From NCBI GenBank assembly GCA_964410485.1, contig CAYPHJ010000029.1, positions 1-46,384 of the forward strand: DNA of 46,384 nt, read 5' to 3'. Under the pieces are notes generated by a model. That model saw only the letters and a list, made by a program, of their open reading frames with translations, was not told the origin of the DNA and made no database searches. Source of the DNA: CAYPHJ01 sp964410485. Its GTDB lineage: Bacteria > Desulfobacterota > Binatia > UBA9968. A program made the translations under genes and the position numbers. Below are positions 30,745-39,547 of this stretch, piece after piece (positions within the stretch are counted from its first letter, which is position 1; every line of letters starts with the position of its first letter).

Positions 30745-32571
30745 ATGAGAATCCATCGCTACACCCAATGGGATGGGACACAGCAAGTTGTCTTTCCTAC
30801 GACCGAAGACCTCCTCAAACATCTATCCGATAATCTCTTGGAAGAAGAAGGCGTGCGCCGCGCGCTCCGCGATTTAATGCGCAGGGGGCTGAAATCCGAA
30901 GACGGGCTCCGTTCTGTCAAGGGCATCCGGGACTTTCTCCGTGAAGCGGATGAAAAAAGACGCGAACTGCTCAATAAGTACTCACCCGATTCTTTCAAAT
31001 TGACGCCTGAAGAAACGCAAGCTCTCAGCGAGAAGCTGAGCAGCCTCGCCGAAAAACTCGACGCCTATCATGAAAAGATGCGCAACTTCATGGAGCGTCT
31101 CTCCGGCAAGTACGCCAACAACATGGAAGATCTGGCCCGACGCATGCAGGAAGCTTACCAGAGGTACGAGGAGCTGAGAAATCGACTACAGAACCAAATC
31201 TCCGACCGCAGCATGCAGCGTTCGCAAAACCTCGGCGGACAGAACCCCCAGTCCTTGATGGACATGCTGGATCGCATGAACAAGCTCCTGGAAGACGACG
31301 ATTTTCTTAAAAATCTGCCGAATATGCTGGACGCGGCGGTCGAGGATCTCGACAATCTCCTGGACAGTCTCGACTCGCTCACGCAAGAACAACTGCAGCA
31401 GCTGAGCGACATGATGAACCAGATGCAACAATTGGAACAGCTGCTGAACCAATATCCGTTCCAGGGATCACAGCGGATGGGCATGGGCGAGGCCGGTCAA
31501 ATCCTCGGTCAGCTTCGCGGCCTGGAGCGTTTTTTACGCTGGGGTCAACGCGGTATGGGTGATCCTTCCGAGGTTGACCTCGAAGAGCTGCGAAACATTC
31601 TGGGAGAAGAAGCGTACGAGCACCTGAAATATCTGAAAAGCGTCGAGAAGGCACTTGAAGATGAAGGATACATCGTTCGCACGCAACACGGCCTCAAGCT
31701 AACTCCCAAAGGCATGAGAAGGATAGGTGACAAAGCCCTGCGCGAGATTTTTCAGGTGCTGAATAAGGGCCGCTGGGGCAATCACGCCATCGGGTCGCGC
31801 GGGTCTCAGGGAGAGCAGCTCGAGGAGACCAAGAAATACGAATACGGCGACGCGCTCCACGTTAATATAGGAGAGACCCTGCTCAATGCTCTGGAAAAAG
31901 GCGCGAAGGGCACCCCGCTGCGCATCGGGCCGGACGATTTTTCCGTTCAGCGGATGGAATTTTCCACCGTCAGCGAAACCGCGCTCCTGATCGATGTCAG
32001 TTACTCGATGTTGATGAACGATGCACTTCATGCCGGCAAGAAAGTCGCTCTGGCGCTCCACCGGCTCATCGAAACCAAATACCCCCAGGATACTTTGCAC
32101 CTGGTAGCCTTCCGTTCGAACGCCAAGCTTATCAAGGCCGAGGACCTGCCTTCGATCGTTTCGCTTACCTACTTCATGGAGCATGGGACCGATATCAAGG
32201 AAGCCCTCAGGTTCGCGCGCCAGCTCCTCGGCTCTCACAAGACGACGACCCGGCAGATTATTTTGATCACCGACGGCGAACCCACCGCCGCGACGCTCGA
32301 TCGTGGCGGGCGCCTGCACAGCGGATGGGGCTCGGCCCTACTGCACAGCCGTATCGTTCACGAGACTTTGAAAGAAGTGAAACGTTGCACCCAGGCGGGG
32401 ATCACCATCAACACCTTCATGCTTGGAGCCGACTATTATCGTCAAGGCTTTGTGGACCAGCTCTCGCGTCTCAATACCGGCCGCGTCTTTTACACCTCAC
32501 CGGATAAAATGGGTAACTACATCGTAGTCGATTACATCGCGAACAAGCGCAAGCGCATCGGGCGCATGTGA
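30745..32571 (+). CDS. VWA-domain protein
   Basis: A 608-residue protein. The N-terminal half is helical and rich in Gln, Met and Asp (predicted coiled coil about residues 85-250). The C-terminal VWA domain has the MIDAS motif DVSYS (residues 417-421) and later AFRSNAKLIKAED and ILITDGEPTA. Such proteins usually work with MoxR or magnesium-chelatase-like AAA ATPases; none is nearby. There is no clear ribosome site, but TATAGT ends 9 bases before the ATG, so the mRNA could be leaderless (inference). Confidence 0.85.
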   Translation: MRIHRYTQWDGTQQVVFPTTEDLLKHLSDNLLEEEGVRRALRDLMRRGLKSEDGLRSVKGIRDFLREADEKRRELLNKYSPDSFKLTPEETQALSEKLSSLAEKLDAYHEKMRNFMERLSGKYANNMEDLARRMQEAYQRYEELRNRLQNQISDRSMQRSQNLGGQNPQSLMDMLDRMNKLLEDDDFLKNLPNMLDAAVEDLDNLLDSLDSLTQEQLQQLSDMMNQMQQLEQLLNQYPFQGSQRMGMGEAGQILGQLRGLERFLRWGQRGMGDPSEVDLEELRNILGEEAYEHLKYLKSVEKALEDEGYIVRTQHGLKLTPKGMRRIGDKALREIFQVLNKGRWGNHAIGSRGSQGEQLEETKKYEYGDALHVNIGETLLNALEKGAKGTPLRIGPDDFSVQRMEFSTVSETALLIDVSYSMLMNDALHAGKKVALALHRLIETKYPQDTLHLVAFRSNAKLIKAEDLPSIVSLTYFMEHGTDIKEALRFARQLLGSHKTTTRQIILITDGEPTAATLDRGGRLHSGWGSALLHSRIVHETLKEVKRCTQAGITINTFMLGADYYRQGFVDQLSRLNTGRVFYTSPDKMGNYIVVDYIANKRKRIGRM

Positions 32572-32591
32572 ATCCGCCAGAGGCGGATTCA
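32569..32591 (+). terminator. Hairpin overlapping the VWA stop codon
   Basis: TGAATCCGCC-AGA-GGCGGATTCA: a perfect 10-bp stem that includes the stop codon. It has no U-run, so termination strength is uncertain. Confidence 0.5.
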
Positions 32592-32592
32592 C

Positions 32593-32672
32593 AATCTCAG
32601 ATCGCAAATTTCAGATCTCACATAATACTCGGTCCGTCGCCCACGTGAAATTTGAAATCTGAGATCTGAGAT
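32593..32672. repeat. Inverted repeat between convergent genes
   Basis: AATCTCAGATCGCAAATTTC pairs with GAAATTTGAAATCTGAGAT across about 30 bases. It may serve as a two-way terminator for the VWA and FIST genes. A similar AAATTTC/AGATCTG-rich tract occurs near 23113-23170. Confidence 0.55.
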
Positions 32673-32696
32673 GTAACTTTGATGCTACATTCAAAG

Positions 32697-33884
32697 TTAC
32701 TCCGTGATCAGCACCAGGACACCAGTGTAGGCAAATAGATGGTTGGCATGCCCGAGAGGAGCGATCTCATAGCCGCCGAACATGCCGATTAGCGGAAAGT
32801 CCCCGAGTGCCCGCCGAATATAGGCCGAATCGATGCCCGAGACCCCGTAAAGGGAGCTGCCGCGCGCGCAGCAGTTGAAGTACAATCCAAATGCTGGTTT
32901 TTTTCCTTCCAGTCTCTGTCTCTGCCGCTCGAGCATTTGCTCTAAATCTTCCCGGGCTCGATTCCCGTCGCGCAGCGTAAAAACGATCTGTTGGCCCTCG
33001 TAAACTTCCTCCGCGACGCCCAGAACTCCTTTAGCGGGATCAAGACCGACGATATTGCGCACCAGGTACTGTCCGGGCGCCACGCTGTTTTCATGGCGGC
33101 TCGCGGGAAGCCCGACAAAGACAAACATTAACGCTCGTCTGAGGTCTTGCGCCAGCGGGCCTTTGAGTACAGTCCCAAACACCTCCAGCGCCGGCCGGTG
33201 ATCGATCTCAAAAATCAAGTTGTTTTCCGCCCTGGTAATAACCATCGGTCTTGTAACCGGCTGACAACCTTGAGTGATATCGATGCGGGCTCGAAAAGTC
33301 CCCGACATCGCCGTTCCGGCAACCGCGTTCGTCATGAGAGAATCACCGCACATCTGAAAGGTTGCCTGGGCCGCTCCGTTCTCCGAAGAGCCCGCGCCCA
33401 CAACGGGCACAAATCCGGCTTGGCTTTGGATCTGGTGCAGCAATCGCTGCGGTTGACCATTGTAGGTGTCGGGAAACAATACCATCAGGCTGTTTTGTTG
33501 GCCGGCAGCGACCGCGGCTTGCGCGATTGCGCCGCCCACTTCTAAGTCGCGTTCCCGTAGCGGAGCAAAGATAAAGGGGTTAGTGTTGATTTGATCGCCT
33601 GCAATGACGAGCACCGCGATTCCATGCTGGCCTTCAAGTTCATTATCGCCAGTCAGCACTCCCGCGCCGCTGGACCCGACGATCTTATCCGTGCCGCTCA
33701 GGCGCGCGACTGTTTCGACCAGCTGTTCCTTGTGCGTTGCGTGATCGGTTGTGAAAAAGACCACCACGGCATCGGCGCGAGCGATGCCGGCTTGATTCAA
33801 GGCAAGCGTCACGGCCTGCTCGGCAGCCTGTGCAGTTGAACGATTTGATGACTGGCCTACTCCAGCATGGATCATGATCGCCAC
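32697..33884 (-). CDS. FIST signal-sensing domain protein
   Basis: A 395-residue protein with the FIST-N (about residues 30-225) and FIST-C (about 235-375) domain layout: KIVGSSGAGVLTGDNE, IAVLVIAGD, then LVRNIVGLDPAKGVLGVAEEVYEG and FNCCARGSSLYG...FPLIGMFGGYEIAP. FIST domains are thought to bind small ligands and are often fused or adjacent to signalling outputs; here it is standalone. No membrane or signal segment. Confidence 0.87.
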   Translation of the reverse strand: MAIMIHAGVGQSSNRSTAQAAEQAVTLALNQAGIARADAVVVFFTTDHATHKEQLVETVARLSGTDKIVGSSGAGVLTGDNELEGQHGIAVLVIAGDQINTNPFIFAPLRERDLEVGGAIAQAAVAAGQQNSLMVLFPDTYNGQPQRLLHQIQSQAGFVPVVGAGSSENGAAQATFQMCGDSLMTNAVAGTAMSGTFRARIDITQGCQPVTRPMVITRAENNLIFEIDHRPALEVFGTVLKGPLAQDLRRALMFVFVGLPASRHENSVAPGQYLVRNIVGLDPAKGVLGVAEEVYEGQQIVFTLRDGNRAREDLEQMLERQRQRLEGKKPAFGLYFNCCARGSSLYGVSGIDSAYIRRALGDFPLIGMFGGYEIAPLGHANHLFAYTGVLVLITE

Positions 33885-34050
33885 TATAGGAAACTCGAAA
33901 CGAACGGGTCAAGAGCGGCGCGCATGAGTCAGAGAAAAAGCGAACAACACGCGCGCTGGGCCCTCGCGCAACATTTTTGTTGAACACGGAAGCAAAATCC
34001 TATACCTAAGACCTGAAAACCATCAAAATGGAGTCCAATCCGAAGACGTC

Positions 34051-34818
34051 ATGAAAATTGTCCAGATTCCGCTCCTACGTGACAATTACGCCTATCTCCT
34101 CGTCTGTCAGAAGACCAACAACGCGGCAATTATCGATCCCTCTGAAGCCGAGCCCGTATTGCGCCGCATCGAAGAGGAGAAAGTTACACCCATCGCGATT
34201 CTCAACACTCATCATCACCGCGACCACACCGGTGGCAACGCCGAATTGCTTAGCGCTCGCCCACTGGAAGTCTACGGGCACAAAAGCGATCAAGCCCGCA
34301 TTCCTGGATTAACCCGGGGCGTGGAGGAGGGAGAGGATGTCCGCGTTGGCGAGCTGGTTGGCAAGGTCATTTTTATTCCAGGACACACAATGGGTCATGT
34401 CGCCTATCTGTTCGGCAATAGTCTATTTTGCGGCGATACGCTTTTCACTGCAGGCTGCGGCAGGCTCTTTGAAGGAACGCCCGAGCAGATGCACGCTTCG
34501 TTAAAGAAGCTAATCGCTCTGCCCGACGACACCAAGGTTTACTGCGGCCACGAATACACAGAGGCCAATCTCCGATTCGCCATGACCCTGGAACCCAAGA
34601 ACCATAAACTGGTTTCCCGCTTCGAGCGGGTGCAAGCATTAAGGACTCGGGGAGCGCCGACCGTCCCATCGACTCTGGAAGAGGAAAAGCAAACGAATCC
34701 GTTTTTACGGTGGGACAGCAAGGAGATTCAAGCTAACCTGAAGATGAGCGCGCCGGATTTGCGCATGGACCCGGTATCGATATTTGCTCAGACGCGCAAG
34801 CTCAAGGACGCTTTTTGA
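34051..34818 (+). CDS. gloB: Hydroxyacylglutathione hydrolase (glyoxalase II)
   Basis: A 255-residue metallo-beta-lactamase-fold thioesterase that hydrolyses S-lactoylglutathione in methylglyoxal detoxification. The dinuclear metal motif THHHRDHTGGN occupies residues 53-63. PGHTMGHVAY, FCGDTLFTAGCGR and YCGHEY supply the remaining ligands. The C-terminal glutathione-binding helical part (NPFLRWDS) is present. Cytosolic. It stands alone, upstream of the DoxX gene. Confidence 0.93.
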   Translation: MKIVQIPLLRDNYAYLLVCQKTNNAAIIDPSEAEPVLRRIEEEKVTPIAILNTHHHRDHTGGNAELLSARPLEVYGHKSDQARIPGLTRGVEEGEDVRVGELVGKVIFIPGHTMGHVAYLFGNSLFCGDTLFTAGCGRLFEGTPEQMHASLKKLIALPDDTKVYCGHEYTEANLRFAMTLEPKNHKLVSRFERVQALRTRGAPTVPSTLEEEKQTNPFLRWDSKEIQANLKMSAPDLRMDPVSIFAQTRKLKDAF

Positions 34819-34925
34819 AGCTCCACAGGTTTCCGTCCCCGTGTCTCACGGGCGGTCGAAGGCGGGGCTTGAACGATTGGAACCTTTCAAAGGCGCGAAC
34901 GCCGAATGAACCATAGGCCTATGCC

Positions 34926-35396
34926 ATGAGCTTCAAAGAACGCACTTATCTTTGGTACATCGCGCCATTGCGGATTTACATCGGTTATTATTTCCTTCAA
35001 CAAGGGATCAGAAAATTCCAGCGCGGCTTCGCGCACGGCGACTGGATCAGCCGGCAAATCGGCGATCTCGCCACGGTTCAATTGTATCCCTGGTACAAGA
35101 CATTTCTCGTTAGCTACGTCGTTCCCAACCGCGAAATCTTTGGCCATTTGGTCACGTTTGGCGAGATAGGGGTGGGGGCTTGCCTGCTGCTTGGGCTCTT
35201 CACGCGTCTCGGCGCTATGGTGGGCCTGGTTATGATTATCAATTATCTACTCGGGCCGGGGATGGCTCGCGGCGGCGCCACACTGGGCCAGCAACAGACT
35301 TTTCTCGTGGCGCTGATTGTGATCTTACTTTCAAACCCGGGACGAGCGTTGGGCTTTGACGGGCTGTTTCTCAAAGAGAACAAGGGATTGCGATGA
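34926..35396 (+). CDS. DoxX-like membrane protein
   Basis: A 156-residue protein with four membrane segments and the DoxX-type pattern: LRIYIGYYFLQQGIRKFQRGFAHGDW, FGHLVTFGEIGVGACLLLGLFTRLGAMVGLVMIINYLLG, LVALIVILLSNPGRALGFDGL. DoxX-family proteins link to quinone or sulfur redox processes, but the function here is unknown. Its stop overlaps the next ATG (35393), so it is translationally coupled to the aldo/keto reductase. Confidence 0.85.
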   Translation: MSFKERTYLWYIAPLRIYIGYYFLQQGIRKFQRGFAHGDWISRQIGDLATVQLYPWYKTFLVSYVVPNREIFGHLVTFGEIGVGACLLLGLFTRLGAMVGLVMIINYLLGPGMARGGATLGQQQTFLVALIVILLSNPGRALGFDGLFLKENKGLR

Positions 35397-36511
35397 GTCT
35401 CCACGGATCAGCCGCAAAAGACGCAACGCGGCACTACCAGCAGCGTTTTAGCGGGAAGATTCCAGCGGACCATTTTCGCCTTATGCACGGCATCTGGGTT
35501 TCTTCAATCGGTATCGGCACGTATCTCGGCAACTATGATGTTGAAACCGACAGCCAATACCAGGACGCTATCGTCGCAGCTGTAGAATCGGGATGCAACG
35601 TCATCGACACTGCAGTCAATTATCGCTGCCAACGCAGCGAACGCGCCGTTGGGACAGCCATCAAGAAGCTCACCGCCCGAGGTTTCGCGCGTGAGGAGAT
35701 CGTCATTGCCACAAAGGGCGGCTTTATTCCATTTGACAGCGCTCCCCCCAAAGATCCACGCGGCTATTTTAACGAGACATTTGTCAAAACCGGCGTTGCC
35801 AGGCTTTCCGACGTTGTGGGGGGATATCACTGCATGACGCCGGAGTATCTGTTGCACCAGCTCGATTGCAGCCGGCGAAACCTCGATTTGGACTGCATCG
35901 ATATCTATTACGTGCACAATCCTGAAATGCAGTTGGGAAAAATTACGCGGCAGGAATTTAACGAGCGGCTGCGGCGCGCCTTTGAAGCCCTGGAAGGCGC
36001 GGTGTCCGCCGGCAAAATTCGGATGTATGGAACCGCGACGTGGAATGGCTACCGCAACGAGCCCTCGGCGGAAGATTACCTATCCCTGTCTGACGTGGTG
36101 GACCTCGCGATTGAGGCCGGTGGTCCGAGCCATCACTTCAAGATCATTCAGCTGCCTCTTAATCTGGGAATGACCGAAGCGTTGGCGCTTACGAACCAGC
36201 AGATCAATGGCAAGGCTTTTCACATCCTCGGAGCCGCGCAGGCGCTCGACGTGGCGGTCATGTGCAGCGCTTCGGTCCTGCAAGGGCAGCTCACGCACAG
36301 CTTGCCGGCCATCATCGGTGAAGCCTTTCCGGGCCTGGAAACCGACGGCCAAAGGGCCATTCAGTTTGTGCGCTCGACTCCCGGGGTAACAACGGCACTC
36401 GTCGGGATGAAAAATCTCGAGCACGTGCGTGAAAACCTGAAAGCCGCAAAGATCAAGCCCGCTTCCTGGGAGCAGTATTCAAAGCTGTTTCAGACGGCGG
36501 AAACGAATTAG
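35393..36511 (+). CDS. Aldo/keto reductase family protein
   Basis: A 372-residue TIM-barrel protein of the aldo/keto reductase superfamily, longer than classical members. It has GIGTYLGNYDVETD at the start, the Asp-x-x-x-Asn-Tyr segment VIDTAVNYRCQRSERAVG (catalytic Asp and Tyr), IDIYYVHNPE and a C-terminal NADPH region FVRSTPGVTTALVGMKNLEHV. Electrons would come from NAD(P)H; the substrate is unknown. Coupled to DoxX by a 4-base overlap. Confidence 0.88.
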   Translation: MSLHGSAAKDATRHYQQRFSGKIPADHFRLMHGIWVSSIGIGTYLGNYDVETDSQYQDAIVAAVESGCNVIDTAVNYRCQRSERAVGTAIKKLTARGFAREEIVIATKGGFIPFDSAPPKDPRGYFNETFVKTGVARLSDVVGGYHCMTPEYLLHQLDCSRRNLDLDCIDIYYVHNPEMQLGKITRQEFNERLRRAFEALEGAVSAGKIRMYGTATWNGYRNEPSAEDYLSLSDVVDLAIEAGGPSHHFKIIQLPLNLGMTEALALTNQQINGKAFHILGAAQALDVAVMCSASVLQGQLTHSLPAIIGEAFPGLETDGQRAIQFVRSTPGVTTALVGMKNLEHVRENLKAAKIKPASWEQYSKLFQTAETN

Positions 36512-36535
36512 TCCCCTCCATTAGAGCGCCGACAC

Positions 36536-36634
36536 AATGTCATTCTGAGGAGCACAGCGACGAAGAATCTGCTTTTTCGCGTCGAACGCTTCAAGGCGCC
36601 CAAAGCAGATCCTTCACTGACGTTCAGGATGACA
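36536..36634. repeat. Dispersed palindromic repeat
   Basis: Complete copy between convergent aldo/keto reductase genes. Confidence 0.88.
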
Positions 36635-36702
36635 CTATCCGGCAAAGAGGCGCCAGGTTAAACGACATCAGGCACACTATCGAAGCGGCTCGCCGGACAG
36701 TG

Positions 36703-37647
36703 TCAATTCCCCGTCAGATGATCCAACGCGCCGAAGAGTTGCTCAAGCCGCCGGAGCACTGGCTGCGGCAGCCCGGGCTTCAGAATGGCTTCGAGATTTG
36801 CTTGCAAATGGGTTGAATTTCCCGTCCCCGTGAGCACCACGTGGACACCCGGCTCGTGGCGACAAAATCGGTAAGCAGCCTCCGGCAGGCTTGTTGCGTC
36901 ACTATCGCGCAGGACAAAGTCAAGCGGCTCATCCGGGTTGACAACTCCTCCGTCGATTTTACCCGTCTTAATGAGATCGCCGACAATGCTTTTCAGCCGC
37001 TGCGGCTGGCTCAGCGCTCGCCTGACCGCAAACATGTTGAGCACCCCCGTGCCTTTTTGTTGCGTCAAAGGAACCACGCTCTTGCGCGCTGAAGGATTCA
37101 ACAGATTAAAACCAACCATGACCACGTCCCACAAATCCTCTGCGAGCCCTTGCTGAAGCATCTCGTGAGTAGGGTCTTCCACAAAGGCTTCGGTGACACC
37201 GATAAGGCGTATTTTACCCTGTTCCCGCAGCTGCACCATAGCGGGCATGAGCTGTTTCTTGGCAAAATCGTAATCCGCCGGTTCGAGACCGTGCAGATGA
37301 TAGATGTCGATGTAGTCGGTGCGCAGAAGATTCAGGCTCTGCTCCAGCCCCTTTCTCACTTCCTCGCCGGGTCGTGGATGGCCGGGTGCCGGCAGAGTCT
37401 TCTTTGTTGAAATGATCACCTGATGCCGCGGCATGCCGACGAGCGCTTTGCCGACTACCGCCTCGGTGCCATAGGATTGCGCCGTATCCAGAAAGTTCAC
37501 GCCGGCATCGAGCGCCTGGCGCACTAGAGAAATTGCATGCTCTTCAGACTGTGCAGGATCACGCAGGCCTAACCTGCTTGGCCCGCCACAACCAAGCCCC
37601 GCCACGCTGACTTTAAGACCAGTTCGTCCAAGATTTGTGTATTCCAT
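36703..37647 (-). CDS. Aldo/keto reductase
   Basis: A 314-residue aldo/keto reductase: MEYTNLGRTGLKVSVAGLGCGG, NFLDTAQSYGTEAVVGKAL (catalytic Asp and Tyr), VIISTKKTLPAPG (Lys), DYIDIYHLHG (His), and PGVHVVLTGTGNSTHLQANLEAI binding NADPH. The substrate is unknown. It converges on the other aldo/keto reductase but the two are only distantly similar. Confidence 0.9.
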   Translation of the reverse strand: MEYTNLGRTGLKVSVAGLGCGGPSRLGLRDPAQSEEHAISLVRQALDAGVNFLDTAQSYGTEAVVGKALVGMPRHQVIISTKKTLPAPGHPRPGEEVRKGLEQSLNLLRTDYIDIYHLHGLEPADYDFAKKQLMPAMVQLREQGKIRLIGVTEAFVEDPTHEMLQQGLAEDLWDVVMVGFNLLNPSARKSVVPLTQQKGTGVLNMFAVRRALSQPQRLKSIVGDLIKTGKIDGGVVNPDEPLDFVLRDSDATSLPEAAYRFCRHEPGVHVVLTGTGNSTHLQANLEAILKPGLPQPVLRRLEQLFGALDHLTGN

Positions 37648-37684
37648 AGCAAGATGCGCTTACACTTCTTCGCCAAAGATTTCT

Positions 37685-37733
37685 CGCGCAAAGACGCCAA
37701 GACGCAAAGTTTTTCTTGGCGCCTTTGCGTCTC
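37685..37733. repeat. GCAAAGACGCCAAG-type inverted repeat
   Basis: CGCAAAGACGCCAAGACGC and CTTGGCGCCTTTGCGTC form an inverted pair, a motif common as a dispersed repeat in environmental bacteria. Confidence 0.7.
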
Positions 37734-37755
37734 TTATGAAACTATGACTACACAC

Positions 37756-37810
37756 AAATCCCCCCGTCCTGCGGCCGGCCCCCTTTGCTAAAGGGGGCTA
37801 TGGGGGATTT
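37756..37810. repeat. AAATCCCCC palindromic element
   Basis: AAATCCCCCC (37756) pairs with GGGGGATTT, and inside it CCCCCTTTGCTAAAGGGGG forms a second stem. This is a nested hairpin in the gap before the thioesterase stop. Confidence 0.75.
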
Positions 37811-37944
37811 ATCGGTGTTGATCCGCATCACCTGCGGGCTAATTTCATCCGCTGTGTTGTACCTTTGGTACATGAATTACTTTGCGGGAGATTGTTCGAC
37901 TGGCTGCGTTGTAGCCGCTCTGTGTCCTTCCTTGAATGAGTTTT

Positions 37945-38406
37945 CTAAGCCTCCTGCCGATCGAGGCGGATTCCAAGAACTTCCGCGGTCACGCGCACCT
38001 GCCCGTCCGCGCTCAACGTGCAATTCACCCATGCCTTTTTCCCTTCGATTCGGATTATCCGCGCGCGCAGGTGCAAGGGCTCGTGAATTGGCGTGGGCTT
38101 CAGATAAGACACGTTGAGTTGTGCGGTGACATAGCCTATGCCCGGCCGGCTGCCAATTGGTCGTCCTTCGGCGCGATACGCGGATGCAATAGCCAAATTC
38201 AAGCTATGACAATCCACGAGTGACGCGATAATTCCGCCGTTCACGATGTCCTTGGAACCGCCGCAGTGATGTGGCTGGGCGTGCCAGATTGACACTGCTT
38301 CGTCGCCGTCCCAGTAGCTCTTGAGTTGCAGGCCTTTCTCGTTATCGGCGCCGCATCCATGACAGTAATGAACGGCTCCCTGGTCCTGGAACGCGACTTC
38401 GCCCAT
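37945..38406 (-). CDS. PaaI-like hotdog thioesterase
   Basis: A 153-residue hotdog-fold protein: CHGCGADNEKGLQL near the start, HCGGSKDIVNGGIIASLVDCHSLNLA with the catalytic Asp/Asn region, and TAQLNVSYLKPTPIHEPLHLRARI. It probably hydrolyses an acyl-CoA. The N-terminal Cys-x-x-Cys suggests metal binding or is structural. Cytosolic. Start ATG 38406. Confidence 0.88.
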   Translation of the reverse strand: MGEVAFQDQGAVHYCHGCGADNEKGLQLKSYWDGDEAVSIWHAQPHHCGGSKDIVNGGIIASLVDCHSLNLAIASAYRAEGRPIGSRPGIGYVTAQLNVSYLKPTPIHEPLHLRARIIRIEGKKAWVNCTLSADGQVRVTAEVLGIRLDRQEA

Positions 38407-38412
38407 ATGCGT

Positions 38413-38475
38413 CAGGTTGAGGTTAAGGCTAAGGCTAAGGGAGGTTAAACTAAACCTGCCTAAACCTTAACCTGT
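38413..38475. repeat. GGTTAAGG/TTAACC tract, inverted
   Basis: AGGTTGAGGTTAAGGCTAAGG leads into AAACCTGCCTAAACC, TTAACCTG. The right end overlaps the last codons and stop of the MsrB gene. Confidence 0.65.
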
Positions 38476-38868
38476 TTGTTTTTCGAACTTCAGAGCCGCC
38501 GAATTGATGCAGTAGCGGAGATTGGTCGGCGCAGGGCCATCATCGAAGACATGGCCGAGGTGACCATCGCACCTGGCGCACAACACTTCGGTGCGGCGCA
38601 TAAAAAAACTGTTGTCTTCTTCAGTCTCGACATTCTCCCGCTGGATGGGCGCCCAAAAGCTGGGCCAGCCTGTTCCGGAATCGAACTTTGAATCGGAACT
38701 GAACAGCTCGTTGCCGCAGCAAGCGCAACGATAAACACCCGTCTCATGGTTGTTCCAATATTGGCCGGTGAACGCCGGCTCCGTACCCTTCTCGCGACAG
38801 ATATGGTACTGCGCGGGAGTGAGTTCTTTTTTCCAGTCTTCGTTCGATTTTTTTATCTTCTCCGGCAT
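38467..38868 (-). CDS. msrB: Peptide-methionine (R)-S-oxide reductase
   Basis: A 133-residue MsrB that reduces methionine-R-sulfoxide in proteins. The zinc-binding pairs CACC (Cys48, Cys51) and CARC (Cys97, Cys100) are complete. The catalytic residue is Cys120 in RYCINSAALKF; it is cysteine, not selenocysteine. FDSGTGWPSFW and GHLGHVFDDGP are the conserved substrate-binding segments. The last residues (KQTG) and the stop are encoded by the edge of the TTAACC tract, so the C-terminus was probably altered by the repeat. Confidence 0.95.
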   Translation of the reverse strand: MPEKIKKSNEDWKKELTPAQYHICREKGTEPAFTGQYWNNHETGVYRCACCGNELFSSDSKFDSGTGWPSFWAPIQRENVETEEDNSFFMRRTEVLCARCDGHLGHVFDDGPAPTNLRYCINSAALKFEKQTG

Positions 38869-38897
38869 AGAAAACTCCTAAGCAAACACATCCGCAT

Positions 38898-39020
38898 CAC
38901 TGGAGCAATGGAGTGTTGGCGATGGAACACCTGGATTCCAGTTTTCAAAGGGATGACAAAAACATAGTTTCAGTCCTCTGAACCAATACTCCATTACTCG
39001 AATACTCCCACGCTCCATGT
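38898..39020. repeat. ATGGAGT/ACTCCAT inverted tract
   Basis: GGAGCAATGGAGTGTTGG and its reverse-type CCAATACTCCATTACTCG lie about 70 bases apart in the MsrB-YajQ gap. Low complexity. Confidence 0.45.
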
Positions 39021-39025
39021 TCTCC

Positions 39026-39517
39026 TTATCTTTGCATATTGACATACTGAAGCGGGATTTCCACTTTGGCCGAACGCAAGAGTTGAATGACTTGTTGGAG
39101 ATCATCGATTTTCTTTCCCGTCACGCGCACCTGACTCTCCTGAATGGCGGCTTGGACTTTGAGTTTCTGATCCTTGACGAGCTTGACGATTTGCCGCGCC
39201 GTATCCGAGTCTACTCCTTCCTTGATGGCGATCTCCCGCTCTATCATTCCATGCGCCGCCATTTCGACCGGTTTGGCATCCAGAGATTTCGGATCCACTT
39301 TTCTCTTCACCAGATTTTCGATCAGAGCCTCCTGAACGGCTCTCATCTTCATGTCATCTTCGGTGGTTACTCGTATCTTCTTTTCTTTTTTGTCAAGCGT
39401 GATCTCGGTCTTGGAGCCGCGAAAATCATAGCGTGACACGATAGCCTTCTTAGTAATATTCACCGCATTGTCGACCTCCTGTAGATCAATGCGGCTCACG
39501 ATATCAAACGAAGGCAT
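39026..39517 (-). CDS. yajQ: YajQ family nucleotide-binding protein
   Basis: A 163-residue protein matching YajQ end to end: MPSFDIVSRIDLQEVDNAV, SRYDFRGSKTEITLD, GMIEREIAIKEGVDSDTARQIVKLVKD and VRVTGKKIDDLQQVIQLLR. YajQ proteins bind nucleic acid or cyclic di-GMP and can act with a transcription regulator. Cytosolic. It stands alone downstream of the TraB/CBS pair in the same direction. Confidence 0.93.
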   Translation of the reverse strand: MPSFDIVSRIDLQEVDNAVNITKKAIVSRYDFRGSKTEITLDKKEKKIRVTTEDDMKMRAVQEALIENLVKRKVDPKSLDAKPVEMAAHGMIEREIAIKEGVDSDTARQIVKLVKDQKLKVQAAIQESQVRVTGKKIDDLQQVIQLLRSAKVEIPLQYVNMQR

Positions 39518-39547
39518 AATTCTTTGAACCTCAAATGCATCCAGGAT

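Noticed and set aside
38467..38868. MsrB as a selenoprotein
   Set aside because: The catalytic codon is a normal cysteine codon and the frame has no UGA.
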